A stretch of DNA of 11,032 nt from an uncultured Saprospiraceae bacterium (GCA_937959095.1 CALGLY010000604.1:1-11032); one strand, 5' to 3'; positions 1 to 7,028 are shown, counted from the first letter of the stretch. Notes: generated by a model from the letters alone, not told the origin. Translations and numbers: made by a program.

Positions 1-36
1 TTTTTAGTATTCGAGGCTTGTCTGCTACAAGCAGGC

Positions 37-84
37 ACAAAATTGGGAACATAACTGGTTATGAAGCCCGATTTTGTAACGAAG
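37..84. repeat. Quasi-palindromic element 1 (hairpin with CATAACTGGTTATG apex)
   Basis: Two 11-base arms (37-47 and 67-77) pair with one T/G wobble and enclose the self-complementary CATAACTGGTTATG at 50-63. AACGAAG follows at 78-84, the same right-hand box seen in the element at 141-300. A weaker match to the left-hand box (an AAGCAGGC-like string) lies at 29-36. Outer arms are poorly resolved, and the left part may extend beyond the window start. It is the first of five related intergenic palindromes here. Function is unknown, and no T-run marks it as an intrinsic terminator. Confidence 0.6.
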
Positions 85-140
85 AAAACTGGAAAAAGAA
101 GCAGTCATAAATGCAAAGAAATTTCTGTTACAGTGTACTA

Positions 141-300
141 GCATTAATCCATAAATAACTTTCAACAATTTAGGGTGCTTATTTTTGTGATGTTCAAGGC
201 GCGAAGAAGGCGCATAGCTCAGTTCTGTAACTGATGAGCAACGAAGAATATCGAAAAAATTAAGCCGATAAATTGTTGAAAGTTATTTATGGATTAATGC
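141..300. repeat. Quasi-palindromic element 2 with perfect 32-bp inverted arms
   Basis: Bases 141-172 and 269-300 are exact reverse complements (32 of 32). Inside them the palindrome continues imperfectly towards a central hairpin at 217-239 (GCTC-AGTT paired with AACT-gat-GAGC). CAAGGCG lies at 195-201 and AACGAAG at 240-246, in the same order as the inverse of the module at 3754-3804. The right arm overlaps the last codon and stop codon of the peptidase gene ending at 294. The element may act as a 3'-end structure for that gene, but it lacks a T-tail. The perfect arms imply recent origin or active homogenisation. Confidence 0.8.
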
Positions 301-1211
301 ACTAGATATTCCATCACTCGATCTGTCACCCAATCAATTTTAGGCAAATCCATTTTATTATCTAAAGGCGAATGAATATTTTTGATATAGTAGCCTCCTT
401 TCCACAAGCTAGTAGGATTCATAAAAGTAACTAGCACCGCTCCTGCATCTCGGAAGTTGTAATTATCATTGAGTGGCAAGCCCCCCATGTTTACGACTTG
501 TGCGTTTTCATCTTTTGCTTGAAAAATATCGTTTAGCTCCTCGGCCAACGGTGAATAGCCATTATGTACGATCACAGGCACATCGCCCCAACCGATACAA
601 TCGAGCGAAATAATCTTACTCGCTTTAAAATCTACATTCATAGCTTCCCAATCTTCGCGTAGGTGCGAAGAACCCGATAGAATCATCTCCTCATTGTCTA
701 CTAGCACCAATTTCACTTTACCAAGTAGTTCCTTATTGGAGCTGATACGCTTAGCGAGATACAGCAAGCCAAGCACACCGCTTGTATTGTCATTATAATT
801 TTTTGGATTGGGAATGAAAAATAAGACAAAGGAAGCAATGAGTAAAAAGGCGATTAAGCCCATCAGGAAGCCTGGTAAGATACTAAAGAACAATATTATA
901 ACTACCATTGCCAAAGATAACATAAGCGGTCGTGTATGCCCTATGACGCGCACGAGTGGCTCTATCCAGAAGGGCAGCATCGTAGGCGTATCATAATGCG
1001 CCATGATGACATATTCAGGTTGCTCGGTATTGGTGGTTTCTAGATTGACGCTATGGAAAATCTTTCCTTTTCGTTCCAGTCGTTGCGTCTCAAAGCCCCA
1101 CTGCCCGAGTCGCTTTTCAGCCAAGGCTAAAAATTCATCTTTTGCAGGTCGTTTGATGCGTTTTTGGAGGGGTTTTATTTCTTCAAATAAGGATTGTAGA
1201 ACGTGCGCCAT
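294..1211 (-). CDS. Membrane-anchored M28-family zinc metallopeptidase
   Basis: This 305-residue protein carries the ordered metal-ligand pattern of M28 aminopeptidases: H72 and D74 in AHYDTP, bridging D141 in YNDNTSG, catalytic/ligand E174-E175 in VDNEE, D204 in SLDCIG and H280 in NIHSPLDN. M28 enzymes are di-zinc exopeptidases that usually remove N-terminal amino acids from peptides. There is no signal peptide. Instead two strongly hydrophobic helices (about 95-112 and 114-133) sit between the first and second metal-ligand motifs, so the catalytic domain is probably cytoplasmic and held at the inner membrane by a helical hairpin. The ATG at 1211 is the natural start. The gene stands alone, 246 bases downstream of the solute-binding protein gene. 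Its stop codon lies inside the right arm of the palindrome at 141-300. Substrate unknown; family assignment is good, activity inferred. Confidence 0.82.
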   Translation of the reverse strand: MAHVLQSLFEEIKPLQKRIKRPAKDEFLALAEKRLGQWGFETQRLERKGKIFHSVNLETTNTEQPEYVIMAHYDTPTMLPFWIEPLVRVIGHTRPLMLSLAMVVIILFFSILPGFLMGLIAFLLIASFVLFFIPNPKNYNDNTSGVLGLLYLAKRISSNKELLGKVKLVLVDNEEMILSGSSHLREDWEAMNVDFKASKIISLDCIGWGDVPVIVHNGYSPLAEELNDIFQAKDENAQVVNMGGLPLNDNYNFRDAGAVLVTFMNPTSLWKGGYYIKNIHSPLDNKMDLPKIDWVTDRVMEYLVH

Positions 1212-1274
1212 TGTTTTAGTTGATTCGTTTAATTTTGATTATTTCTTATCATGCCTGTTCTCTTTGAACGCAAA

Positions 1275-1333
1275 GGCGCGGAGGCGCAGAGAAATATTTT
1301 AAAAAATACGATATACCTCTGCCCTTCCGTGCC
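1275..1333. repeat. GC-rich imperfect inverted repeat between two minus-strand genes
   Basis: Bases 1275-1291 and 1317-1333 pair at 14 of 17 positions around a 25-base AT-rich loop. The arm has the GGCGCGGAGGCGCAGAG style, much more GC-rich than its surroundings. From memory, similar CTCTGCGCCTCCGCGCC strings are dispersed intergenically in many bacterial genomes. It lies upstream of the peptidase gene and downstream of the solute-binding protein gene. It is unrelated in sequence to the ATAACTAGTTAT-type elements. Confidence 0.55.
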
Positions 1334-1368
1334 TAGCTACCCAAAAAAGATTCAAAAACCTATAAGTT

Positions 1369-1410
1369 TTATACCAATCCATACTTAAAAATAGTAGTAG
1401 ATTGGTATAA
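1369..1410. repeat. Short perfect inverted repeat (TTATACCAATC arms)
   Basis: TTATACCAATC (1369-1379) and GATTGGTATAA (1400-1410) are exact inverted copies separated by 20 bases. With the hairpin at 1275-1333 it fills the gap between the peptidase and solute-binding protein genes. No T-run follows on either strand, so it is not a typical terminator. It may be a small dispersed repeat or an operator; neither can be decided from the sequence. Confidence 0.5.
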
Positions 1411-1427
1411 GGATAAGGAATGAAGAA

Positions 1428-1456
1428 TGAATAAATTTACACTATAAAAGTGCAAA
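1428..1456 (-). terminator. Candidate terminator of the solute-binding protein gene
   Basis: On the minus strand, one base after the TAA of the solute-binding protein gene, TTTGCACT pairs with AGTGTAAA (one G/T wobble) around a five-base loop, followed by TTTATTCATT. The stem is short and AT-rich, so this is only a candidate. Confidence 0.4.
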
Positions 1457-1457
1457 C

Positions 1458-3254
1458 CTAATTTTCCATTTCTTTCTTCTTCAGCACAAAGGAGTTCGGA
1501 AAAAAGCCAGGCCGAAGTCCCGAAGGTTCAGTCTCAAAGCGTTTGTGAATAGCCATATTATTCGTCGTTGTGAACATAAAAATCATAGGCTGTTCTTCAT
1601 AGATTAAGTCAAGCAATTCTCGATAGAGTTTGTTTCGCTTGCCCTCGTCAAGGGTCACTCGTATTTCATCTATCAAATTATCCGCAGTTTCATTGCGAAA
1701 GCCCATATAATTGAACCCTCCGGGAGCATCACTCTCCGAATGAAAACGTTGTTTGGGATCCCATGCGATAGGCGCATTTCTAGCACCTGCTATCGAAATC
1801 TGATAATTTCTTGCTTTTACTTCTCCAAACAACAGTTTGCTATCCTTTGCTATAGGCGTTATTTTTATCCCTGCTTTTATAGATTCTTTCGAGAAAATAG
1901 CTGCTAAATCTTCATTGGTTTGGCGACCTGCCGCAATGAGTAATTCCAAGTCCATTTCTACTAATTCGCCATCTATTTCTTTATCTGCAATTCCGTTGTC
2001 GTTCGTATCTGTCCAGCCAGCATCCGCCAATAGTTGTTTCGCTTTTTCTATATTAAAAGGAATATTCGGCAAATCCTTCCGATAATAAGATCGCGTGGGG
2101 TGTGCTGGCCCATTCACGCGCTGCGAACCTTCATAAATTGTCTCTATTATTTCATCTACATGCACCACATGCGCGATTGCTTGCCGTACTCGCTTATCCT
2201 TCAGTCGAATATCTTTATTATTCAGATACATAAAATAATAAACCAAATTCGGCATTTGATAAAGGTTATACCGTTCTTTAGCGAATACGCTATTTTTTAA
2301 TTCTCCAAAATTCACAGGATCTATAGAGGCTTTCACATCTACTTCTTCTGCTTTCAGTGCAGTGGTTGCAGCAGTATTGTCAGGAATGATTTTATAGGTA
2401 ATAGCTTCTACCTTTGCATTGTAAAAAGGAGATGTTCCTTCATATTTTTTTCCCCACCAATTTTCTTTTCTCTTTAGTACAATTCGTTGTCCTGTTTCCC
2501 ATTCTTCTAGTTCATAAGCACCACTACCTACTGGATTTTGGCTAAGATCAGCCGTAGTAAAGAAATCTGCAAATTCTTGAAGACGGGCATCCTTTTTGGC
2601 TAAACTTGCTGCTTTTTTTGGGTCTAATAAATCATTTAAATCAAAATCTTTCATCAAACCCTTCGGATCATAATGGTAGCGCGGCATCACAGGCACACCA
2701 GCAGTAATACTAGCTTCATTCAAGAAATATTTTTCTCGCGTATTGACCGTAAATCGCCTTGGATTTTCGGCATCAACTTCTACAGATTCAACACTGCTTA
2801 AAAAACCTCGATATTGTTCGGCAGGAACTTTAGGATTGAATAAGGCTTTTAATGTAAAAACAAAATCTTCTGCAAGAACAGGCGTACCATTTGGCCAAGT
2901 AGCATTTTCGAGTAACTCAAATGTAAAGGCTACTCCCTGTTCTTTTCCATCCACTATTCTATCTTCTATCACTGGCTTTGTTTTCACAAGTTGTGGAACT
3001 AATGCCCCTGTTTCAGGATGGAGGTATTCTAAAAATTGAAAAAGATAATCATGCACGCTATTAGCATAGCCGCTAGTCGCAAGAAGCGGGTTCAGCTTGT
3101 CGGCATCTGCTATTATAGTGACAATTACATCATTCGTAGTCCGTTTGAATTTTATAGTAGGTTCAGAATCAGTATCTGTTTTAGAATCAGTTCTGCAGCA
3201 CAGTAATGATAGCAGCATTGCGCCTATCAATACAAGGATAAAGGATTTTTTCAT
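1458..3254 (-). CDS. ABC transporter substrate-binding lipoprotein, family 5 (peptide/nickel type)
   Basis: The 598-residue protein starts MKKS followed by a hydrophobic segment ending in Cys19-Cys20, then an acidic hydrophilic stretch. This is a lipoprotein signal, although the residues before the Cys fit the classical lipobox poorly. The SBP_bac_5 fold spans about 75-510: WPNGTPVLAEDFVFTLKAL at 120-138, PVGSGAYELEEW at 241-252 with ENWW at 264-267, and RVRQAIAHVVHVDEI at 355-369. These are the usual OppA/DppA/NikA signatures. A DTNDNGIADKE loop at 416-426, resembling a calcium-binding loop, follows the LLADAGW motif, as is common in Bacteroidota members. The protein probably captures oligopeptides or a similar solute at the cell envelope. 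No permease or ATPase gene is adjacent, so it is an orphan here. The acidic residues after the Cys could act as a surface-export signal, which is inference. Start ATG at 3254. Confidence 0.88.
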   Translation of the reverse strand: MKKSFILVLIGAMLLSLLCCRTDSKTDTDSEPTIKFKRTTNDVIVTIIADADKLNPLLATSGYANSVHDYLFQFLEYLHPETGALVPQLVKTKPVIEDRIVDGKEQGVAFTFELLENATWPNGTPVLAEDFVFTLKALFNPKVPAEQYRGFLSSVESVEVDAENPRRFTVNTREKYFLNEASITAGVPVMPRYHYDPKGLMKDFDLNDLLDPKKAASLAKKDARLQEFADFFTTADLSQNPVGSGAYELEEWETGQRIVLKRKENWWGKKYEGTSPFYNAKVEAITYKIIPDNTAATTALKAEEVDVKASIDPVNFGELKNSVFAKERYNLYQMPNLVYYFMYLNNKDIRLKDKRVRQAIAHVVHVDEIIETIYEGSQRVNGPAHPTRSYYRKDLPNIPFNIEKAKQLLADAGWTDTNDNGIADKEIDGELVEMDLELLIAAGRQTNEDLAAIFSKESIKAGIKITPIAKDSKLLFGEVKARNYQISIAGARNAPIAWDPKQRFHSESDAPGGFNYMGFRNETADNLIDEIRVTLDEGKRNKLYRELLDLIYEEQPMIFMFTTTNNMAIHKRFETEPSGLRPGFFPNSFVLKKKEMEN

Positions 3255-3330
3255 TTCTGATAATATGTTTTAGTGAGCTTCTAAGCGGATTAGACTTAGG
3301 ATTGATAGTATCTTAAAAAATTCTGTCTAT

Positions 3331-3493
3331 TAGAGTTGTTCAAAAATAACAAGTTGGTATATGAAAATATCTTTTTGCACTATATTTCAGCTTTTTTCTC
3401 GCCCATAGCTACGGCTATACACTCGAAAAAGAGCTTTATCTAGCACAAAAATCTAACTTTCATATACACAATTCTTATTTCTGAACAACTCTA
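3331..3493. repeat. Quasi-palindromic element 3 (ATAGCTACGGCTAT apex)
   Basis: TAGAGTTGTTC at 3331-3341 is exactly inverted at 3483-3493. GTATATGAAA at 3357-3366 is exactly inverted at 3458-3467. Near the centre AGCTTTTTTCTCG (3389-3401) pairs imperfectly with CGAAAAAGAGCT (3424-3435) around ATAGCTACGGCTAT (3405-3418). The whole 163 bp is one degenerate palindrome, with identity highest at the tips and centre. The apex matches the pattern of the other elements, but the CAAGGCG and AACGAAG boxes are not recognisable. It lies upstream of the solute-binding protein gene. Confidence 0.75.
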
Positions 3494-3537
3494 TTCAATA
3501 ACGTTCAAAATTAATGAACCCTTATACTTAAATCATG

Positions 3538-3861
3538 TTAAGTACTAGGTCATAAGTACTCCACCAATCAGACGGACTCTTTTAAGGCAAAATAAATTAA
3601 TAAATTGGTCATTTTAGGCTAGTTATTTTTTCTTCTAAGAATGCTTTTAAAACCGCACATAGCTAGCTATATAAGGCTTTTCAAAGTATTCTTAGAAGGA
3701 CAAATGGCAGCATCAAATGGCTAATTTATTATTTTATTTTGCCTAAGTCGATGCTTCGTTGAAAATACTCGCAATAACTAGTTATGCCTGTGTTTTTCGC
3801 CTTGCCTCGGCTTAAAATAGTCTCCGTCTGATTGTCAGATTACTTATGACCTAGTACTTAA
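3538..3861. repeat. Compound quasi-palindromic element 4 (two apical modules inside nested arms)
   Basis: The outer arms 3538-3558 and 3841-3861 are perfect inverted copies (21 bp). Arms 3565-3576 and 3823-3834 also pair perfectly (12 bp). Inside them, 3585-3614 pairs with 3715-3744 at about 27 of 30 positions and encloses a hairpin 3632-3698, whose arm CTTCTAAGAAT is exactly inverted, with apex ATAGCTAGCTAT at 3659-3670. A second module follows: CTTCGTT at 3754-3760, apex ATAACTAGTTAT at 3774-3785, CGCCTTG at 3798-3804. As DNA or RNA it could fold into a branched cruciform with two terminal hairpins on one stem. It fills the promoter-side gap of the epimerase gene. Function unknown. Confidence 0.78.
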
Positions 3862-3887
3862 AACAACAATCAAAAGTACAAAAAAAT

Positions 3888-4790
3888 ATGGCACAGGTTC
3901 TAATTGCAGGCGGAACAGGCATGATTGGGCAATACTTAAGTCGAATGCTTCAGGAGCGAGGTTATACAGTAGCACATCTTAGTCGCACCGAAAATAAGGA
4001 GGCTGCTTTTCCAGCTTATGCTTGGGACTTAAAGCAAGGTACTATCGATGAAAGCGCGATTCAGTCCGCAGATTATATTATCAATCTGGCAGGCGCAGGT
4101 ATTGCAGATGCACGATGGACTGCCACTCGCAAAACCGCACTCATAAATAGTCGGGTAGATTCGGCGCGTTTATTGAAAAAAAGTATTCAACAGCACCGCC
4201 CCGATTTGAAAGCCTATATTTCAGCTTCCGCTATTGGGTACTATGGCGAGCGCGGGGAGGAGATATTAAGCGAAGCTTCTGTGGCTGGCTCAAGTGGCTT
4301 TTTAGCAGAATGTGTGAAGGCATGGGAAGCCGCTATAGAAGAAGTCGCAGAAACAGGAATACGCACCGTAGGTATTCGAGTTGGCTTGGTGCTTTCGATG
4401 GAGGGCGGCGCATTGCCAAAGATGGTAACACCTGCTAAACTCGGTGCAAACACCTATTTCGGTGCTGGAAAACAATGGTATTCGTGGGTGCATATCGAAG
4501 ATATTTGTCGCCTTTTTATAGAAGCTATCGAAAATGAGGCAATGCAAGGGTTCTACAATGGAACTGCTCCTACTCCTGAACGAAATAAGGATTTTGCAAG
4601 AGTATTAGGGCAAGTATTGAATCGTCCTTTGCTGCTTCCCGCGCCTGTCTTTGGACTACGCTTAGCAATGGGTGAAATGGCAGATGTGGTACTCACAAGT
4701 ACAAAAGTGCTACCTGAACGCACCACTAACACAGGTTTTGTCTTTAAATTTGAAAGCCTGAATAGAGCATTAGGGGATTTATTGGTTTAA
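3888..4790 (+). CDS. TIGR01777-family NAD(P)-dependent epimerase (YfcH-like, SDR superfamily)
   Basis: This 300-residue protein opens with the Rossmann dinucleotide-binding loop AGGTGMIG (7-14), followed by LSRT at 31-34, the typical NADP-side strand end of this family. INLAGAGIADARWT (65-78) is the diagnostic TIGR01777 segment. SASAIGYYG (112-120) contains the SDR catalytic-region Ser and Tyr. SWVHIEDICRLF (199-210) is the family's WVHIxD motif. The C-terminal DUF1731 domain is seen in PAPVFGLRLAMGEMADVVLTS (251-271) and the terminal GFVF..ESLNRALGDL. Length is normal and both ends are intact. The family includes E. coli YfcH and chloroplast division-associated homologues, and its physiological substrate is not established. 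It is the only plus-strand gene and converges with the membrane-protein gene, 16 bases away, with no obvious terminator between them. Confidence 0.92.
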   Translation: MAQVLIAGGTGMIGQYLSRMLQERGYTVAHLSRTENKEAAFPAYAWDLKQGTIDESAIQSADYIINLAGAGIADARWTATRKTALINSRVDSARLLKKSIQQHRPDLKAYISASAIGYYGERGEEILSEASVAGSSGFLAECVKAWEAAIEEVAETGIRTVGIRVGLVLSMEGGALPKMVTPAKLGANTYFGAGKQWYSWVHIEDICRLFIEAIENEAMQGFYNGTAPTPERNKDFARVLGQVLNRPLLLPAPVFGLRLAMGEMADVVLTSTKVLPERTTNTGFVFKFESLNRALGDLLV

Positions 4791-4806
4791 TGCGCTATAA
4801 TAAAAT

Positions 4807-5418
4807 TCACTTATTTTCAAATGGCTTATTTTCATCTGAATAGTTCCGTTGTTTCGGAGGAAGAGCATAGTGAAAATAAATTCGATCCATCAAGAAAAAA
4901 CTTGCGCCATAAGTAAATAAGATAACCGGAACAACCAACTTCGGATAGAGGGAAGGCAAACTCAAAAAAGAAGTCGCTAAAGGGAACAAAATAGAATTGA
5001 GTAAAAGCAAAGAAGAAACCCATAAATAAGTTCCCGATTTTCGATTAGGAACAGGCAAAGTTTTTTCGGAAAGCTGAATGATATTCCAGTAACTATATTC
5101 TTTTTCATAGAAATGTTCTCGAATATTATTGATGATGCCATATTGCTCAATCTGTATGCGCCGCAAGCGACCTAAATTCCCTACGAGTACCAAACCGAGC
5201 AACCAAGCAATAAAAAGTAATACGCCCACAAAATAATTAGAATTGAAACCCAGTAATGCTTTGAAATCGCCTTTGTAATAGGTAATGACACCACCGATAG
5301 CAATACCTAGAAAAGTCAGAAAAAAACTTACTTGTTGGTTTCTGATTTTATCAATATGAAAAGTGAGAGCATTTGCGTTTTTGTATTCTTCTACTAAAAA
5401 TTGGTCATTGCGTTCCAT
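4807..5418 (-). CDS. Hypothetical four-helix inner-membrane protein
   Basis: I do not recognise a named family with confidence. The 203-residue protein has an amphipathic N-terminal helix (about 5-28, containing FLVEEYKNANALTF), then hydrophobic segments at about 30-47, 61-81, 130-149 and 158-177. Between the second and third lies a charged stretch (about 82-128) with RLRRIQIEQY and EKEYSYW, probably cytoplasmic. The tail is short, hydrophilic and charged. The N-terminal helix leading straight into SFFLTFLGIAIGG recalls RipA-like and SLATT-like small membrane proteins, but that is only a resemblance in layout. It begins 23 bases after the NUDIX stop codon and is probably co-transcribed with it. 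No catalytic motif is visible. Confidence 0.8.
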   Translation of the reverse strand: MERNDQFLVEEYKNANALTFHIDKIRNQQVSFFLTFLGIAIGGVITYYKGDFKALLGFNSNYFVGVLLFIAWLLGLVLVGNLGRLRRIQIEQYGIINNIREHFYEKEYSYWNIIQLSEKTLPVPNRKSGTYLWVSSLLLLNSILFPLATSFLSLPSLYPKLVVPVILFTYGASFFLMDRIYFHYALPPKQRNYSDENKPFENK

Positions 5419-5441
5419 AGGTTTTGGATTATAGTAATGGA

Positions 5442-6080
5442 TTAAATTGCAATTGTCGGTTGCTTCAGCAGTTCGAGTACTTCATTCATCATCATAGCAG
5501 TTGCGCCCCACACTACTTTCCCTTCAATATCAAAATAATCTACCCCTTTCAGGCTTCTACCTCCGCTGAATTCCATATCTTTTTGGTGCAAATTAGTTTC
5601 ATCCTGAAAATTCGCCAATGGAGCTTCTATCACGCTATGCACCTCTTCTTCTTGTAGTACAAAGGTCGGTTCATAATCAAGGTAACCTACAAAAGGATGC
5701 ACTAAATAACCACTTACAGGAATATACAAGGGCGTTATTTTACCGAGTATTTGCACGTCCTTGGGCTTGATGCCAACTTCTTCTTGTGCTTCGCGTAGGG
5801 CGGCTTGCTGAAAGGTCCCATCTTCTTCTTCATAGCGACCACCTGGAAAGGCAATTTGCCCGCTGTGCGGATCATTTGGATTGCTAGAAGGACGCTGAAT
5901 GAGTGGAATATGCCAAGCTTCATTTTTTGCATAAAACAAAATCAAGACACTCGCATCTTTAGATTCTTGGACATATTGCGGAAACATATTCCGAAAACTA
6001 TGAGACATTTTCAACTGGGCGGAATAACCTGGAAGTTCGCCCTGCAAGGCGGTCTGTAATCCTTGGATGAATGCTTGCAT
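5442..6080 (-). CDS. NUDIX hydrolase, probable coenzyme A pyrophosphatase (NudL-like)
   Basis: The 212-residue protein has the NUDIX box at about 80-103 (GGRYEEEDGTF..ALREAQEEVG), with REAQEE as the Mg2+-binding helix. It is preceded by LIQRPSSNPNDPHSGQIAFPGG (60-81), corresponding to the LLTxR...H.GQ.AFPGG motif that marks the CoA-pyrophosphatase subfamily. Spacing between PGG and REA matches NudL. That subfamily cleaves CoA and CoA derivatives to phosphopantetheine and adenosine 3',5'-bisphosphate. Later parts (PVSGYLVHPFVGYL at 121-134, VWGATAMMMNEVLELL at 190-205) also fit. It is probably the first gene of a unit with the membrane protein downstream. The hemD terminator separates it from the operon upstream. 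Confidence 0.87.
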   Translation of the reverse strand: MQAFIQGLQTALQGELPGYSAQLKMSHSFRNMFPQYVQESKDASVLILFYAKNEAWHIPLIQRPSSNPNDPHSGQIAFPGGRYEEEDGTFQQAALREAQEEVGIKPKDVQILGKITPLYIPVSGYLVHPFVGYLDYEPTFVLQEEEVHSVIEAPLANFQDETNLHQKDMEFSGGRSLKGVDYFDIEGKVVWGATAMMMNEVLELLKQPTIAI

Positions 6081-6149
6081 ATTGGATGAGTTGAGAATTT
6101 GAGCGATTGATTTATAGACAAATAGAATTTCACATCTTCTTACAATAAG

Positions 6150-6185
6150 AAAACCCCAACAACAAAGAAAAGTTGTCAGGGTTTT
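6150..6185 (-). terminator. Intrinsic terminator downstream of hemD
   Basis: AAAACCCCAACAAC (6150-6163) pairs with GTTGTCAGGGTTTT (6172-6185) at 12 of 14 positions around an eight-base loop. Read on the minus strand the hairpin ends in GGGGTTTTCTTATTG, a T-rich tail. It lies 48 bases after the hemD stop and before the NUDIX gene. It is nearly symmetric but no plus-strand gene would need it. Confidence 0.75.
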
Positions 6186-6233
6186 AGGTGTCTATTTATT
6201 CTTGATGAATTGAATGCTCAATTCTAATTTTCT

Positions 6234-7016
6234 CTAATTATCCTTATTCGATTTTTTTAGATATTGATCCAAAGCCATCGTCATAGAAGGAGCTTGAGGA
6301 GCAGGTGCTTTGATATTCACCGTCAGACCTTTTTCTTGTACTGCTTTGTCGGTCATGTTTCCGAATACAGCAATACGGGTTTCATTTTGCTCAAATTCTG
6401 GAAAATTCTCTACTAAAGAAATTACACCAAGCGGCGAAAAGAAAACCAATACATCGTAAGTCACAGAACTCAAATCCGACAAATCACTACTTACCGTGCG
6501 ATACATCAAAGCATCTTTCCAATTTAGATCATTTTTATCTAAATAACGAGATACCGCCTTGCTACCTAAATTGGAACAAGGAAGTAAGAATTTTTCCTTC
6601 TCCTTGTGCTTCGTGAAGGCATTAGCGAGATCATCCACGGTACGCTTACCTACAAAAACCTTGCGCTTTCTATACACAATAAACTTTTGTAAATAATTGG
6701 CTATCGCCTCCGATAGGCAAAAATACTTTGTATCCTGCGACATGGTGATTCGCATATCTTCACAGATTCGGAAGAAATGCTCAATGGCGTTTTTACTCGT
6801 AAAAATGATAGCCGTGTATTCATCGGGACGAATACGTTGCTTACGGAATTCTTTTGCGGTCAACCCTTCCACTTGGATAAATGGTCGCCAATCAATCGTT
6901 AAACCGTACTTTTTTTCGAGTTCGTAGTAGGGGGAACGTTCCGGTTTTGGTTGTGAGACTAAGACCGTATTAATAATTTTATACTGCTCTTGCTTTGCTA
7001 CATTATTTGCTGCCAT
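6234..7016 (-). CDS. hemD: Uroporphyrinogen-III synthase
   Basis: The 260-residue protein fits HemD, which cyclises hydroxymethylbilane to uroporphyrinogen III with inversion of ring D in tetrapyrrole (haem) synthesis in the cytoplasm. HemD sequences are weakly conserved, but the landmarks are present: VSQPKPERSPY at 20-30, DYT-like IIFTSKNAIEHFF at 70-82, YFCLSEAIANYLQ at 98-110 in place of the VGxxTA segment, LLPCSNLGSKAVSRYL at 144-159, MYRTV at 171-175, DVLVFFSPLGVISL at 188-201 and IAVFGNMTDKAVQEKGL at 215-231. KAPAPQAPSM near the C-terminus is typical of Bacteroidota HemD. Only 12 bases separate it from the upstream DUF4271 gene, a pairing characteristic of Bacteroidota. ATG start at 7016. 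Confidence 0.88.
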   Translation of the reverse strand: MAANNVAKQEQYKIINTVLVSQPKPERSPYYELEKKYGLTIDWRPFIQVEGLTAKEFRKQRIRPDEYTAIIFTSKNAIEHFFRICEDMRITMSQDTKYFCLSEAIANYLQKFIVYRKRKVFVGKRTVDDLANAFTKHKEKEKFLLPCSNLGSKAVSRYLDKNDLNWKDALMYRTVSSDLSDLSSVTYDVLVFFSPLGVISLVENFPEFEQNETRIAVFGNMTDKAVQEKGLTVNIKAPAPQAPSMTMALDQYLKKSNKDN

Positions 7017-7028
7017 TCAAAAGAACTA

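Larger units (their letters stand above)
3255..3887. other. Divergent intergenic region, almost entirely palindromic
   Basis: This 633-base gap separates the divergent solute-binding protein (-) and epimerase (+) genes. It contains no credible coding sequence. About 490 of its bases belong to the quasi-palindromes at 3331-3493 and 3538-3861. Promoters for both genes should lie here, but I could not identify a clear Bacteroidota promoter (TTG near -33, TAnnTTTG near -7) for either. The outer arm of the second element ends only 26 bases before the epimerase ATG, so its 5' leader must contain or closely abut that arm. Confidence 0.7.

Noticed and set aside
37..300. Possible CRISPR array or tRNA cluster
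   Set aside because: The repeats are inverted rather than direct, are not evenly spaced, and no cloverleaf can be drawn.
141..300. Simple intrinsic terminator for the peptidase gene
   Set aside because: The arms are far longer than terminator stems, no T-run follows on either strand, and related elements occur upstream of genes rather than only downstream.
3331..3861. Retron-type msr/msd structured RNA
   Set aside because: Long hairpins are present but no reverse transcriptase gene lies within the window, and the structures recur in several unrelated gaps.
4241..4547. Minus-strand open frames inside the epimerase gene
   Set aside because: They are shadows of a full-length gene with clear family motifs on the plus strand.
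5424..6059. Plus-strand open frames opposite the NUDIX gene
   Set aside because: The opposite strand carries an intact NUDIX protein with its motifs; these frames have no recognisable features.
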